A stretch of DNA of 64,000 nt from Acidovorax kalamii (GTDB lineage: Bacteria > Pseudomonadota > Gammaproteobacteria > Burkholderiales > Burkholderiaceae_C), in the NCBI RefSeq assembly GCF_002245625.1, contig NZ_NOIG01000001.1, forward strand, positions 393,114 to 457,113, written 5' to 3'. How positions within the stretch are numbered: position 1 is the stretch's first letter; every line of letters starts with the position of its first letter. Below the pieces are notes generated by a model. The model was not told the DNA's origin, did no database searches, and saw only the letters and a program-made list of their open reading frames with translations. Below are positions 46,413 through 55,937 of this stretch, piece by piece. A program made the position numbers and the translations under genes.

Positions 46413-47156
46413 GTGTCCACGATATCCCGCGCCGTTCGGTCCATCTCGCACGCGTCTGTGGCATGCATGGCTGCCTTGCTCGGGCCCGCTGTTCTGGCCC
46501 TGCTGTGTGTGGGCGGTGCACATGCCGCAGACGGGAACACATCCGCAGAGCAAAGGGCCCGGCTCGCAATAGCCCCCGAGTTTCGGCATTCCGACTTTGT
46601 CTGGACCACTGCAGAAGGCGACTTGAACGGCGACGGCGTTCCAGACCTGGCCCTGTTGCTGACAAGGCACAAAGAAGAAGGCCCGCGAGAGGAGCGGTTG
46701 CTTGTCCTGACCGGGAGGGCGGATGGCAGCTATCAGGTGCTCTCGGCGTCCGGCGAGTTCTGCCACCCCAGCAAGTTCTACAACCTGGACATCAAGAACA
46801 ATTCGTTGTTCGTTCAGGCGGTCTTCTACGCCGACGCCGCCCGGTTCTCGGGCTTCACGCTGCAGTTCCGCTACAACGCCAAGACCAAAGACCTGGAACA
46901 CATCGGCGAGCAGCAGGACGACGAAGACTATTCCAGCAACGCCTCTTACCGGGTGAGCCTCAACTACCTGACCAACGCCGCCATCCATTCGCGGCGAGCT
47001 GGAAAGAAGTACAAGGAGGTGAGAGGCCGGATCACCGATGCGCCGGGCGTGCTGCCTCTGAACGGGTTTGTCTGCGAAGGCTATGGCATGACGAGTTCAT
47101 CGGTCTACCTGGATGAAAGTTTCAAGGTCCTCAAGAAGGGCGGGACGCCGCCATGA
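46413..47156 (+). CDS. Secreted protein with FG-GAP-like calcium loop, 247 aa
   Basis: GTG start preceded by AGGAG (46402-46406). A long signal peptide (cleavage near GGAHAADGN) leads to a periplasmic domain. AEGDLNGDGVPDLALLL is a DxNxDGxxD calcium-binding loop as in FG-GAP/VCBS repeats, but only one copy is seen. The rest (HPSKFYNLDIKNNSLFVQAV) is not a family I recognise. It sits alone between two iron operons on the opposite strand. Confidence 0.75.
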   Translation: MSTISRAVRSISHASVACMAALLGPAVLALLCVGGAHAADGNTSAEQRARLAIAPEFRHSDFVWTTAEGDLNGDGVPDLALLLTRHKEEGPREERLLVLTGRADGSYQVLSASGEFCHPSKFYNLDIKNNSLFVQAVFYADAARFSGFTLQFRYNAKTKDLEHIGEQQDDEDYSSNASYRVSLNYLTNAAIHSRRAGKKYKEVRGRITDAPGVLPLNGFVCEGYGMTSSSVYLDESFKVLKKGGTPP

Positions 47157-47310
47157 GGCGGAGCGGGTTCGTCGAAGGGGCCCGCAGCGCGGTCAACATG
47201 ACCGCCATATCCTTTTCAAAGAGCGCTGCTGCGGTCCGTTCACTGCCCATGTGAGGCATCAGGCGTTTGACGCTCTGGCAAAAAGAGGCACTTCGATGGG
47301 GAGGTCTTTA

Positions 47311-47340
47311 TGCTATTGAATTTATAGCTATAAATCCATG
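47311..47340. repeat. AT-rich GCTAT dispersed repeat (copy 3)
   Basis: TGCTATTGAATTTATAGCTA then TAAATCCATG; identical to the copy at 5448 except at one position within the 20-bp core. Confidence 0.75.
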
Positions 47341-47356
47341 GCCATCAGGCGGAAGA

Positions 47357-47383
47357 GGCCAAATTTTCTTAAATTTTTTGGCC
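47357..47383 (-). terminator. Possible terminator of TonB receptor 4
   Basis: GGCCAAA (47357-47363) and TTTGGCC (47377-47383) can pair around an A/T-rich loop, 29 bp beyond the receptor stop on the minus strand. The A/T tracts lie inside the stem rather than after it, so termination efficiency is doubtful. Confidence 0.35.
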
Positions 47384-47411
47384 CTTTGACCCCTTCCGCC
47401 ATTCCCCCTCC

Positions 47412-49583
47412 TCAGAACCGCGTCCGCAACGTCACCTGCACCGCACGCGGCGAGCCGGGCAGGATCAGGTTGTCGTTGCTGCCGTGGCTGGACACGTAGT
47501 ACTTGCGGTTGGCCAGGTTCTTGATGTTCACGTCCACATCCCACTGGCCCAGCGTGTATTGCAGGGCGGCGTCCACCGTGGTGTAGGCGGGCAGGGTGAC
47601 CAGGTTGGTGAGCGAGGTGAAGCGGGCGCCCACATGGTTCACGCCGCCACCCACGCGCAGGCCGTGGCCCAGGTCCTTCATGGCCCAGAGGAAGGCGGAG
47701 TTGCGAGGTGTGAGTGCGGGCACCTTGCCCTGGGCCGCGATGGCGGCCGTGGGCAGTTGGGTGGACGTGGTGGTGGCCAGCGACTTGGTCATGCGGCCGT
47801 CCAGCCAGGCGTAGCCCGCGCTCACATCCCAGCGGCCGGGCAGGCGGCCGTTGGCGGTCAGCTCCAGGCCGTTGGTGCGCTGGGTGCCCACGTTGATCTG
47901 GCGACCGGGGTTGGCGGGGTCGGTGTTCTTGATGTTGGTGCGCTCCAGGTTGAAGAGCGCGCCGGTCACGTTCATGCGGCCGTCGAGCAGGTCGAGCTTC
48001 ACGCCGATCTCCTTGTTCTCGGTGATCTCTGGTTCGGCGCCGGTGTTGTTGGCGGCCAGCGCAAACGCTTCGGCCGAGGGCTGGAAGGACTTGCTGTACG
48101 ACACGTAGTACGACACCGTATCGCTGGGCTGCCACACCAGGCCGGCGCGGGGGCTGAATTTCTTGTCGGTGCGCGAGAGGGTGCTCAGCTTGCGGTCAAA
48201 CGTGGTCTCTTGCCCGAACACGTCGTAGCGCGCGCCCACCAGCGCCTTCCATTGCGGGGCCAGCGTGATCTGGTTTTGCCAGTACAGCGCGGCCGTGTCT
48301 TGTGTGGTGTGGCTGGGGATGGCGTTGTCGGCGTTGTAGTTGGCCGCCGGGATGACGGGGGCTGCGGCGATGGGGTTGAAGATGGACACACGGTCCGCAC
48401 CGCCAGAGACGGATTCAGAGCGTTTTTTCTGCTGGCCCAGCTCCACCCCCATCAGCCACTCTTGCTTGAAGCCGCCCAGCTGGTTGCGCCAGGTGACGTC
48501 GGTCTGGTTGAAGACGCCTTTTTCGTCGCGCAGGATGAAGGCCCGGGTGCGGCCCACCGTCAGGTTCACCGGGTCGGTGGTGCCGCCGGGCAGGGTGTTG
48601 TAGCGGTCGAGCGTGTAGTCGTACACGCGCGTGACATTGCGCACCGACCAGTTGTCGTTGAAGCGGTGGTTCAGCGTGGCCGCCAGCGACTGCATGGTGC
48701 TGGTGGTGGTGTCGTCCTGCGCCGCGTTGCGGGAGCCGTAGTACGTGCTGGCAGGCACGTTGACGGGGCGGCCGTTCAGGGCCGGGATGCCGAAGTCGGT
48801 CAGGCGCTTGTCGCGTGCGTTGGTGTACTGCAGCAGCAGGTCGGTTTGTGCGGCGAGCTTGAGCGCGAGCGACGGCGCGAAGTTGTGGCGCTTGACGAAC
48901 TGCTGGTCGCGGTAGCTGCCGGAGTCTTCCACAGCGGCGTTGATGCGGAAGGCGGCGGTGTCGCTGATGCCCACATTCACATCGGCCGTGGCGCGGCGGT
49001 AGTCGAAATTGCCCAGGCCCAAGCTGGCCTCGCCCGAGGTCTCGCCGAACTTGGGCTTCTTGGTCACGCGGTTGATCAGGCCGCCCGATGATCCGCGTCC
49101 GTACAGCACGGCCGCAGGGCCCTTGAGCACTTCCACGCGCTCGATGTCGGCCAGGTCGCGGAAGTACAGCGCGTCGTCGCGCACGCCGTCCACAAACTGG
49201 TCGGCGATGGCAGTGAAGCCGCGTATCACCACCTGGTCGCGCTGGCCGTCGCCGTGGCTCATGGCCACGCCGGGCACGTTGCGCAGCGCGTCTTCCATCG
49301 AGCGGGCCCCTTGGTCGCGCAGGAGCTGCTCAGGCACCACGTTCACGGCCTGGGGCACGTCGCGCAGCGGTGCGCTGCCCTTGGTGGCCGATGTGCTGGC
49401 AGCGGGGGCGTAGCCGTCGTCACCGCTGGTGGATTGCACGGTGACTTCACCCAGTGTCTGGGTGGGCGCAGCGGGTGGTGTGGCCTGCGCCAATGCGGTG
49501 CCGCAGAAGGCGGCCAGGACGGCGGCGGCCAGCGGGTGCAGGACGTGCGGGTGACAGAAAGAGCGATGGAAAGGTGCGTGCAT
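47412..49583 (-). CDS. TonB-dependent siderophore receptor 4, Fiu/PiuA-like, 723 aa
   Basis: Signal peptide ends CGTALAQ; TonB box-like LGEVTVQS. The plug is strongly conserved with catecholate receptors: LRDVPQAVNVVPEQLLRDQG, GDGQRDQVVIRGFTAIADQF, VDGVRDDALYFRDLADIERV, EVLKGPAAVLYGRGSSGGLI. The barrel ends VQVTLRTRF. Fiu/PiuA proteins import monomeric catecholate-iron complexes and are entry routes for catechol-modified beta-lactams. It is 171 bp downstream of the DUF3325 gene, in the same direction. Confidence 0.93.
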   Translation of the reverse strand: MHAPFHRSFCHPHVLHPLAAAVLAAFCGTALAQATPPAAPTQTLGEVTVQSTSGDDGYAPAASTSATKGSAPLRDVPQAVNVVPEQLLRDQGARSMEDALRNVPGVAMSHGDGQRDQVVIRGFTAIADQFVDGVRDDALYFRDLADIERVEVLKGPAAVLYGRGSSGGLINRVTKKPKFGETSGEASLGLGNFDYRRATADVNVGISDTAAFRINAAVEDSGSYRDQQFVKRHNFAPSLALKLAAQTDLLLQYTNARDKRLTDFGIPALNGRPVNVPASTYYGSRNAAQDDTTTSTMQSLAATLNHRFNDNWSVRNVTRVYDYTLDRYNTLPGGTTDPVNLTVGRTRAFILRDEKGVFNQTDVTWRNQLGGFKQEWLMGVELGQQKKRSESVSGGADRVSIFNPIAAAPVIPAANYNADNAIPSHTTQDTAALYWQNQITLAPQWKALVGARYDVFGQETTFDRKLSTLSRTDKKFSPRAGLVWQPSDTVSYYVSYSKSFQPSAEAFALAANNTGAEPEITENKEIGVKLDLLDGRMNVTGALFNLERTNIKNTDPANPGRQINVGTQRTNGLELTANGRLPGRWDVSAGYAWLDGRMTKSLATTTSTQLPTAAIAAQGKVPALTPRNSAFLWAMKDLGHGLRVGGGVNHVGARFTSLTNLVTLPAYTTVDAALQYTLGQWDVDVNIKNLANRKYYVSSHGSNDNLILPGSPRAVQVTLRTRF

Positions 49584-49760
49584 GGTTTGTCCTTGGTGTG
49601 TGCGCAACGCGTTGGAGAACGGCTCTGCAGGCACCGGGCCTGGCGCGGGCCCGTGGGGCCGGTGGCTGGGAGGGCGCAGAGAGCGGGAAAAAAAGAAAGC
49701 AGGGCAGAGCGGTGAATCAGTAGGAGGGGCGGGCCCGCAGGGCTGTCGCACCCTTTGTGC

Positions 49761-50093
49761 TCACCACCCCCAGGCCCAGGCAGCAATGCCGGCCACCAGG
49801 GCAACCCCTGCCAGCAGCGGCGTGCTCCGGGGCTGCCAGGTCACAGTGGCCGTCACGGCCACGGCGGCCACCGACAGGGCCACGGCCCATGCGGTCACAC
49901 CCAGCGAGGCAGGCACGCCACCGGCGGGGTGTGCGGCCAGCCACAGCGACAGCAGCAGCAACAGCCACCCGGCACGGCGCAGCTGTTGCAGGTGGCGGGC
50001 CGCACCTTCGCGGCCTGCGGCGTCTTCGTGGTGGCGGTCCATGCCCAGCGCCATGGCCGACCAGGCCGCAAAACACAGCAGAAAAGCGGACAT
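49761..50093 (-). CDS. DUF3325-family membrane protein, 110 aa
   Basis: Three hydrophobic segments: SAFLLCFAAWSAMALGMDRH, GWLLLLLSLWLAAHPAGGVP, and ALSVAAVAVTATVTW with LLAGVALVAGIAAWAW. The MDRHHED motif after helix 1 is the family hallmark. In many Proteobacteria it is encoded with DUF3649 and PepSY genes next to siderophore receptors. It begins 5 bp after the PepSY stop. Confidence 0.85.
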   Translation of the reverse strand: MSAFLLCFAAWSAMALGMDRHHEDAAGREGAARHLQQLRRAGWLLLLLSLWLAAHPAGGVPASLGVTAWAVALSVAAVAVTATVTWQPRSTPLLAGVALVAGIAAWAWGW

Positions 50094-50098
50094 GGTGC

Positions 50099-51937
50099 TC
50101 AGGCCCCTGAGGTGGAAACGGACACATCGCTAGCTGCAGGCAATGCGGCTGCGGGGGCTGTGCGCGGCGCCTTGGCCGCAACGGCTTTGCCCTTGGGGGC
50201 GCGGCCCGGGCGCAGCCGCCACGACAGCCAGCCCAGCAGCAGCCCGGTGGTCAGGAAGGCCAGGTCCATGCTGGCCCACACCCATTCACCCGCAGGCAGC
50301 GTGATGCCCAAATGGGTGTGCGTGGTCAACGCATTGATGACCGGCAGCAGCGCCCACACCAGCCCTGCCGCGCCCAGCGGCACCGACCAGCCCATGCGGC
50401 TGGGCCGCACCACGGCGCAAGCCAGTGCCCACAGCAGGGCCAGGCCCCAGGCGCTGAAGAACCAGGCCAGTTCCGCATCGGCCCGGCCCGCCATGTTCAG
50501 CGGGACCAGGCGGTTGGAAGCGAGGTACACACCGCAGGCCAGCGGCAGGCCCGCCAGCGTGGCAATGTTGATGGCCGCCACCAGGCGCTCGCCAAACGGC
50601 GTCCCGGGCGCAGCGGCATCCGCCGCGTGGGCAGCGCCTTTGCGGCTGGCCTGCGTCTGCGACTTGGCGCTGCGCTTGACCGACCAGAGCACCATGCCGG
50701 TGGCAATCATCAGGCTGCCCAGCAGGCCAAAGCCAAACAGTGCCCAGCGCAGGCCCACATCGGCAAACCGCGCCATGTGCAGGCCATACAGCACGCCGTA
50801 GGTCTTGACGGCGGGGCCGGTGGCGTCGGCCTGGTCCAGCCACTGGCCGGTGGTGGCGTCAAACAGCAGGCGCGGCGGGCGGTATTGCAGGCGGTCGCCC
50901 TCGTGGCGCGTCACCTCGACCACGGCGCGGCCCTTGGCGTCGCGGCGTGCCTGCACGCTGCCGATGCGGCCGCCGTTCCAGCGGGCGCGGGCCTCGGTCA
51001 GGATGGGGGGCAGGGCGATGGCAGGCAAGGGCTCCACCTTGTCGGCGGCGCCACGGCGGGGGCGGCTTTCGGCCTTCTCGCCCTGCAGGTCGGCAAAGTA
51101 CGCGTTGGAGTCCACGCCTTTCTCGCCCTTGTAAGCCGTGGCAATGCCCGCTGGCATGTACAGCGTGTGGAAGATCATCAGCCCGCTGAAGGTGATCATC
51201 AAATAGAAAGGCAGCACCAGCACACCGGTGACGTTGTGTGCATCCAGCCAGGCGCGCTGCCCGCCCTTTGCGGGGCGGAAGGTGAAGAAGTCCTTGAAGA
51301 TGCGGCGGTGCGTGATCACGCCCGAGATCAGCGCCACAAACATCAGCATCGTGGCCACGCCCACGACCCAGCGGCCTTCAATGGTCCAGCGGCCCTTTTG
51401 TGCGGTGCGCAACTCGAAGTGGAAGCGGTAGAAGAAGTCGCCGCCCATGGTCTGGCGCGTGTCGATAGCCTCGCCAGTCTGCGGGTGCATGCGCAGGGTC
51501 TCGAAACGGCCGTTGCCTGTGTCGCGCCACAGGATGTTGACGGCTGGGTCGCGGTCGTCGGGCAGGTGCATGATCCACTGCGTGACGTTGGGCACCTTGC
51601 GCACCAGCGCGTCCAGGGCCTTCTGCGCCGTCTGTGCCATCTGCGGGTCGGCAGCGTCCACCGGCTGCAGGCCGTGCATCTCGGGCCGCATCCACAGGTT
51701 GAACTCGTTCTTGAAGAACGACAGCGTGCCCGTGAGGAAGATCGCAAACAGCAGCCAGCCCAGGATCAACCCCGCCCAGGTGTGCAGCCACGACATGGCC
51801 TGGCGGAAGCCTTCGCGGTCATTGGGGGCCCTGGGCGATTTGGCCTTGCGCGGGGCTTCGGCCGCCACGCCGCCGAGGGCGGCTGCGGCATCGCGTTCTA
51901 CTGCTGCAGCGTCGGGTTTCGGTGTGGTGGCGTTCAT
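50099..51937 (-). CDS. PepSY domain iron-uptake membrane protein (PiuB-like), 612 aa
   Basis: Larger PepSY_TM protein. First helix SWLHTWAGLILGWLLFAIFL; PepSY repeats in the first periplasmic loop; helices at TMLMFVALISGVITHRRIF, LVLPFYLMITFSGLMIFHTL, RWALFGFGLLGSLMIATGMV; three further C-terminal helices, then an Ala/Lys-rich tail. Conserved His in helices point to heme or electron transfer. The start overlaps the DUF3649 stop by 4 bp (ATGA), which decides it over an ATG at 51955. Confidence 0.88.
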   Translation of the reverse strand: MNATTPKPDAAAVERDAAAALGGVAAEAPRKAKSPRAPNDREGFRQAMSWLHTWAGLILGWLLFAIFLTGTLSFFKNEFNLWMRPEMHGLQPVDAADPQMAQTAQKALDALVRKVPNVTQWIMHLPDDRDPAVNILWRDTGNGRFETLRMHPQTGEAIDTRQTMGGDFFYRFHFELRTAQKGRWTIEGRWVVGVATMLMFVALISGVITHRRIFKDFFTFRPAKGGQRAWLDAHNVTGVLVLPFYLMITFSGLMIFHTLYMPAGIATAYKGEKGVDSNAYFADLQGEKAESRPRRGAADKVEPLPAIALPPILTEARARWNGGRIGSVQARRDAKGRAVVEVTRHEGDRLQYRPPRLLFDATTGQWLDQADATGPAVKTYGVLYGLHMARFADVGLRWALFGFGLLGSLMIATGMVLWSVKRSAKSQTQASRKGAAHAADAAAPGTPFGERLVAAINIATLAGLPLACGVYLASNRLVPLNMAGRADAELAWFFSAWGLALLWALACAVVRPSRMGWSVPLGAAGLVWALLPVINALTTHTHLGITLPAGEWVWASMDLAFLTTGLLLGWLSWRLRPGRAPKGKAVAAKAPRTAPAAALPAASDVSVSTSGA

Positions 51938-52242
51938 GCTGCGGCTTTCATCCATTGCGGCGCCCAGGCGCAGGCACCCAGCACTAGTGCAGGCAGCAGC
52001 GTGCCGCCCCAGGCGCCCCAGGCGGTGCGCGCATAAAAGGCCCAGCCTGCAGCGATGACATACACCACCCAGGCGAGCATGGTGGCGGTGATCACGGCCT
52101 CCACACGCGGCATGCACTGCGCAAGCAGCAGCGACAGCGCCGCCGTGAAACCCGCCGCCAGCGCATAGCCGCCCCCCACAGCCGCCACGGCGCGGGAGGT
52201 GATGGCCAGCCGGTAGCGCCAATCGGCGCGGGCGGTTTTCAT
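51934..52242 (-). CDS. DUF3649-family membrane protein, 102 aa
   Basis: Three hydrophobic helices (YALAAGFTAALSLLLAQCMP, VITATMLAWVVYVIAAGWAF, WGGTLLPALVLGACAWAPQW) following a basic N-terminus MKTARADWRYRLAITSRAVA. First gene of the DUF3649-PepSY-DUF3325-receptor unit. A Fur-like site lies about 245 bp upstream. Confidence 0.85.
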   Translation of the reverse strand: MKTARADWRYRLAITSRAVAAVGGGYALAAGFTAALSLLLAQCMPRVEAVITATMLAWVVYVIAAGWAFYARTAWGAWGGTLLPALVLGACAWAPQWMKAAA

Positions 52243-52486
52243 GGCCGGGCCCGGGTGGCGCCGGGCGTGGCGGGGTGGGAGGAAGATGGCAGTGCCCCTG
52301 CAGGGCAGGGGCAGGCGTTGCGGCGCAGCATCAGCAAAGAGGCTCCAGGCAGGTGTGTGGGTGCAAAACGCACAAACGCTGGCTGCAGCTGGCGGCGGGG
52401 CCGGGCTGACTGGCTTGCTGGCGGGCTCGGGAATCAGGGGTTCACAGAACCCGGCCGCTGGTCGTAGGCGTGCATTCTACTTTTGT

Positions 52487-52501
52487 TGAGAAGCATTCGC
52501 A
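52487..52501 (-). promoter_or_regulatory. Fur-box-like operator of the DUF3649/PepSY/receptor 4 operon
   Basis: TGAGAAGCATTCGCA differs at only a few positions from the perfect site TGAGAATTATTCTCA found at 55923 in this same window. It lies in an AT-rich patch upstream of the operon and downstream of the bfr stop. Confidence 0.55.
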
Positions 52502-52692
52502 TTTGTGGTGGGCGAAATTTTCTGCCTTTGATGTGCACTTGCAACAACCCGTGACAACTGGGGGCATGGTGGCCCTTGGGTGCGGGTGGGATGGGGCCGC
52601 GCGCAGGCACAAAAAAACGGGCCGAAGCCCGTTTTCTTGATTTCTTCTCTTCTTTGCTTTTTTTCGTGGAGCGCTCTGGAGAATTCTGTGCG

Positions 52693-53169
52693 TCAGTCCG
52701 CGTCACCCATCTGCGACTGCAGGTAGTTCTGAATGCCCACCTTGTCGATCAGGTCGATCTGGGTTTCGAGGAAGTCGATGTGCTCTTCGGTGTCGTCCAG
52801 GATCTTTTGCAGCAGATCGCGCGAGACATAGTCGCGCACCGTTTCGCAGTAGGCAATGCCTTCCTTGATGGTGGCCTGGGCGCCTTGCTCGGAGCGCAGG
52901 TCGCAGGCCAGGATCTCGGGCACGTCCTCGCCCACCTGCAGCTTGGCCAGGTCCTGCAGATTGGGCAGGCCATCCAGCATGAAGATGCGGTCCATGAGCC
53001 AGTCGGCATGCTTCATCTCGCCGATGGATTCGGAGTATTCCTTCTTGGCCAGCTTGTCGAAGCCCCAGTGCTTGAGCATGCGGTAGTGCAAAAAGTACTG
53101 GTTGATGGCCGTAAGCTCGTTCTTGAGCTGGGCCTGCAGATGGCCGATGACCTGTGCGTCGCCTTTCAT
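52693..53169 (-). CDS. bfr: Bacterioferritin, 158 aa
   Basis: Heme-containing 24-mer iron store. The start is fixed by GGAAGGAG just upstream. Visible ligands: Glu18 ([11 protein letters not shown]), Glu51, heme Met52 and His54 (GEMKHAD), Glu94, and His130 (EEHIDFLE). The position of ferroxidase Glu127 in E. coli is Thr here (DDTEEH), with Glu at 128 and 129. Placed between the iron-uptake operon and ahpC, divergent from the latter. Confidence 0.93.
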   Translation of the reverse strand: MKGDAQVIGHLQAQLKNELTAINQYFLHYRMLKHWGFDKLAKKEYSESIGEMKHADWLMDRIFMLDGLPNLQDLAKLQVGEDVPEILACDLRSEQGAQATIKEGIAYCETVRDYVSRDLLQKILDDTEEHIDFLETQIDLIDKVGIQNYLQSQMGDAD

Positions 53170-53361
53170 GGGGACTCCTTCCTTGTTTGTTGTGTCTGTG
53201 AATGCGGCCCCGATTGTCGTGACCCCCATCAACCCGTGCAAGGCAATCCCATTTTTTTGCGCAATGGCTGCGTTTGATGTTGAGTTGTGTTTGCGTTCGC
53301 AGCGCTGAGTGGTGGTGGAGCAGGCTTCGGGGCTGCGGCTGTGCCGTTATATAGTCATAGA

Positions 53362-53385
53362 CAATTGATTGAATTAAATCAATTG
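53362..53385 (+). promoter_or_regulatory. OxyR-like palindrome ahead of ahpC
   Basis: CAATTGATT-GAATTA-AATCAATTG is an inverted repeat with perfect 9-bp arms, 74 bp before the ahpC start. It is preceded by ATAGTCATAG and followed by ATTGATTGG. The stretch is very AT-rich for the genome. Peroxide-induced ahpC genes are normally OxyR targets with extended dyads of this size; no oxyR gene is in the window. Confidence 0.5.
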
Positions 53386-53458
53386 ATTGGATTCATGGCT
53401 TTAAAGGGCCTAGACTTCAGTCCTGTTCAGTTAACCAACCAACCCAAAGGAAACAGCA

Positions 53459-54034
53459 ATGTCCCTGATCAACACGCAAGTTCAGCCGTTCAAGACCACC
53501 GCTTTCGTCAACCGCAATGGCAAGGGCGAGTTCATCGACCTGACCGAAGCCGATCTGAAGGGCAAGTGGTCCGTGCTGATCTTCATGCCTGCCGCCTTCA
53601 CCTTCAACTGCCCCACCGAAATCGAAGACGCCGCTGAGCACTACGCAGAATTCCAGAAGGCTGGTACCGAGGTCTACATCGTCACGACCGACACACACTT
53701 CTCGCACAAGGTCTGGCACGAAACCAGCCCCGCCGTGGGCAAGGCCAAGTTCCCCCTGGTTGGCGACCCAACGCACCAGCTGACCAACGCTTTCGGCGTG
53801 CACATCCCTGAAGAAGGCCTGGCACTGCGCGGCACCTTCGTGATCAACCCCGACGGCATCATCAAGACGGCCGAAATCCACTCCAACGAAATCGCCCGCG
53901 ACGTGAAGGAAACCGTGCGCAAGCTCAAGGCTGCCCAGTACACCGCCGCCAACCCCGGCCAAGTGTGCCCCGCCAAGTGGAACGAAGGCGCCAAGACCCT
54001 GGCCCCCTCGCTGGACCTGGTCGGCAAGATCTAA
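53459..54034 (+). CDS. ahpC: Alkyl hydroperoxide reductase subunit C, 191 aa
   Basis: Typical two-cysteine peroxiredoxin. Peroxidatic Cys51 in FTFNCPTE, resolving Cys170 in GQVCPAKW, conserved Thr and Arg around PAAFTF and LRGTFVI. It reduces H2O2 and organic peroxides using AhpF. AAAGGA lies upstream of the ATG. The gene has its own terminator, so ahpF is at least partly separately controlled. Confidence 0.96.
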   Translation: MSLINTQVQPFKTTAFVNRNGKGEFIDLTEADLKGKWSVLIFMPAAFTFNCPTEIEDAAEHYAEFQKAGTEVYIVTTDTHFSHKVWHETSPAVGKAKFPLVGDPTHQLTNAFGVHIPEEGLALRGTFVINPDGIIKTAEIHSNEIARDVKETVRKLKAAQYTAANPGQVCPAKWNEGAKTLAPSLDLVGKI

Positions 54035-54078
54035 GCCCCGGCTCATTCGGCGCAGCGCCCCGGAAACGGGGTGCATCC

Positions 54079-54126
54079 AGCCGGACAGCGTCATGGCGCG
54101 CACGTGCCATGCCGTCCGGCTTTTTT
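54079..54126 (+). terminator. Intrinsic terminator between ahpC and ahpF
   Basis: AGCCGGAC (54079-54086) pairs with GTCCGGCT (54114-54121); the inner parts CATGGC and GCCATG also pair, giving a long stem. TTTTTT follows. It probably lowers ahpF expression relative to ahpC. Confidence 0.9.
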
Positions 54127-54217
54127 ACGCCCGTTTTCTGGGCAATGTTGCGGCTTCAGGGTTGCCAAAAGTAACCCCAGCCCCCAACCTATAAATCGAA
54201 ATTCAAAGGACACCACC

Positions 54218-55795
54218 ATGCTCGACGAACAACTCAAGACCCAGCTTTCCGCCTACCTGGAGCGCGTGCAGCAGCCGTTTGAGCTGGTGGCATCCCTGGA
54301 CGACAGCGACACCGCCCGCGAGATGCGCGAGCTGCTGACGACCATCCAGTCCCTGCGCAGCGACAAGATCACCCTGCGCACCGATGGCAACGATGCGCGC
54401 AAGCCCTCGTTCAGCCTGCAGCGCGTGGGCGCCACCAACAGCCTGCGCTTTGCGGGCCTGCCTCTGGGGCATGAGTTCACCTCGCTGGTGCTGGCCCTGC
54501 TGTGGACCGGCGGCCACCCGCCCAAGGTCGAGCCCGAAGTGATCGAGCAGATCGCCGCGCTCGAAGGGGACTTCAACTTCGAGGTCTACATGAGCCTGAC
54601 CTGCCACAACTGCCCGGACGTGGTGCAGGCGCTGTCGCTCATGGCCATCGTCAACCCCCAGGTCAAGACCACCGTGATCGAAGGCGGCGCCTTCCAGCAG
54701 GAAGTGACCGAGCGCGAAATCATGGCCGTGCCCATGGTGTTCCTCAACGGCAAGGTCTTCGGCTCCGGCCGCATGTCGGTCGAAGAAATCGTGGCCAAGC
54801 TCGACACCGGCGCTGCCGCCCGTGACGCCGCCAAGCTCAGCGCCAAGGCGCCGTACGACGTGCTCATCGTCGGCGGCGGCCCCGCTGGCGCCGCAGCCGC
54901 TGTGTACGCAGCCCGCAAGGGCATCCGCACGGGCGTCGCGGCCGAACGCTTCGGCGGCCAGGTCAACGACACGCTGGCCATCGAGAACTACATCTCGGTG
55001 CTCGAAACCGATGGCCCCAAGTTCGCCGCCGCGCTCGAAGCCCACACCCGCGCCTACGACGTGGACATCATGAACCTGCAGCGTGCCGACAAGCTGGTTC
55101 CTGCGGCCGAGCCCGGTGGCCTGATCGAGGTGCAGCTCGCCAACGGCGGCACGCTCAAGTCCAAGACGGTGATCCTGTCCACCGGTGCCCGCTGGCGCAA
55201 CGTCAACGTGCCCGGCGAAGCCGAGTACAAGAACAAGGGCGTGGCCTACTGCCCGCACTGCGACGGCCCGCTGTTCAAGGGCAAGCGCGTGTCGGTCATT
55301 GGCGGCGGCAACTCGGGTGTCGAGGCTGCCATCGACCTGGCTGGCATCGTGCAGCACGTCACGCTCATCGAGTTTGCCGACCAGCTCAAGGCCGACGCCG
55401 TGCTGGTCAACAAGCTCAAGAGCCTGCCCAACGTGACCATCCACACCAACGCGCAGACGACAGAGATCACTGGCGCTGACGGCAAGGTCAACGGCCTCAA
55501 GTACAAGGACCGCGCCACCAACGTGGAGCACACCGTGGCGCTGGAGGGTGTGTTCGTGCAGATCGGCCTGGTGCCCAACACCGAATGGCTCAAGGGCACG
55601 GTGGAGCTGTCGCGCTTTGGTGAAATCATTGTCGATGCACACGGCCGCACCAACCTGCCCGGCGTGTTTGCAGCGGGCGACTGCACCACGGTGCCGTTCA
55701 AGCAGATCGTGATCGCGGCGGGCGAAGGCTCGAAGGCGGCACTGAGCGCGTTCGATCACCTGATCCGCATGCCTGTGGTGGCCGGGGCTGTGTGA
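54218..55795 (+). CDS. ahpF: Alkyl hydroperoxide reductase subunit F, 525 aa
   Basis: FAD-dependent NAD(P)H:AhpC oxidoreductase. The N-terminal double thioredoxin-like domain carries the CHNC redox pair (Cys129/Cys132). The flavoprotein part has the FAD motif [20 protein letters not shown], the CPHC disulfide (about residue 345), the NAD motif [17 protein letters not shown] and the final FAD motif [15 protein letters not shown] precedes the ATG. Works with AhpC encoded 183 bp upstream. Confidence 0.96.
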   Translation: MLDEQLKTQLSAYLERVQQPFELVASLDDSDTAREMRELLTTIQSLRSDKITLRTDGNDARKPSFSLQRVGATNSLRFAGLPLGHEFTSLVLALLWTGGHPPKVEPEVIEQIAALEGDFNFEVYMSLTCHNCPDVVQALSLMAIVNPQVKTTVIEGGAFQQEVTEREIMAVPMVFLNGKVFGSGRMSVEEIVAKLDTGAAARDAAKLSAKAPYDVLIVGGGPAGAAAAVYAARKGIRTGVAAERFGGQVNDTLAIENYISVLETDGPKFAAALEAHTRAYDVDIMNLQRADKLVPAAEPGGLIEVQLANGGTLKSKTVILSTGARWRNVNVPGEAEYKNKGVAYCPHCDGPLFKGKRVSVIGGGNSGVEAAIDLAGIVQHVTLIEFADQLKADAVLVNKLKSLPNVTIHTNAQTTEITGADGKVNGLKYKDRATNVEHTVALEGVFVQIGLVPNTEWLKGTVELSRFGEIIVDAHGRTNLPGVFAAGDCTTVPFKQIVIAAGEGSKAALSAFDHLIRMPVVAGAV

Positions 55796-55796
55796 T

Positions 55797-55850
55797 TTTT
55801 CAATAAAAATGGCTACTTGCGCTCAATGGTAGCGCCCTGATAGCTATCAA
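55797..55850. repeat. AT-rich GCTATC-containing repeat after ahpF
   Basis: TTTTTCAATAAAAATGGCTA, then GCGCTCAATGGTAGCGC and TGATAGCTATCAAAAA. The GCGCT...AGCGC dyad and the TAGCTATCA end recall the repeats at 29511-29562 and 30366-30417. It is a degenerate member of that family. Confidence 0.5.
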
Positions 55851-55856
55851 AAAATG

Positions 55857-55894
55857 AGCGGCTGACTGCGTGGAGTGGTCAGCCGCTTTGTTTT
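55857..55894 (+). terminator. Intrinsic terminator after ahpF
   Basis: AGCGGCTGAC (55857-55866) / GTCAGCCGCT (55878-55887), perfect 10-bp stem, then TTGTTTT. It is preceded by another GCTATC-containing AT-rich stretch (55797-55850). Confidence 0.85.
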
Positions 55895-55922
55895 GGAGGT
55901 CGTCCTGTTTATTTGTTGTTAT

Positions 55923-55937
55923 TGAGAATTATTCTCA
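55923..55937 (+). promoter_or_regulatory. Fur box of the heme-uptake operon
   Basis: TGAGAATTATTCTCA is a dyad with perfect 7-bp arms, flanked by TTAT and TATAATTT, 117 bp ahead of the receptor start. It closely fits the Fur consensus and is the clearest Fur site in the window. Confidence 0.8.
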
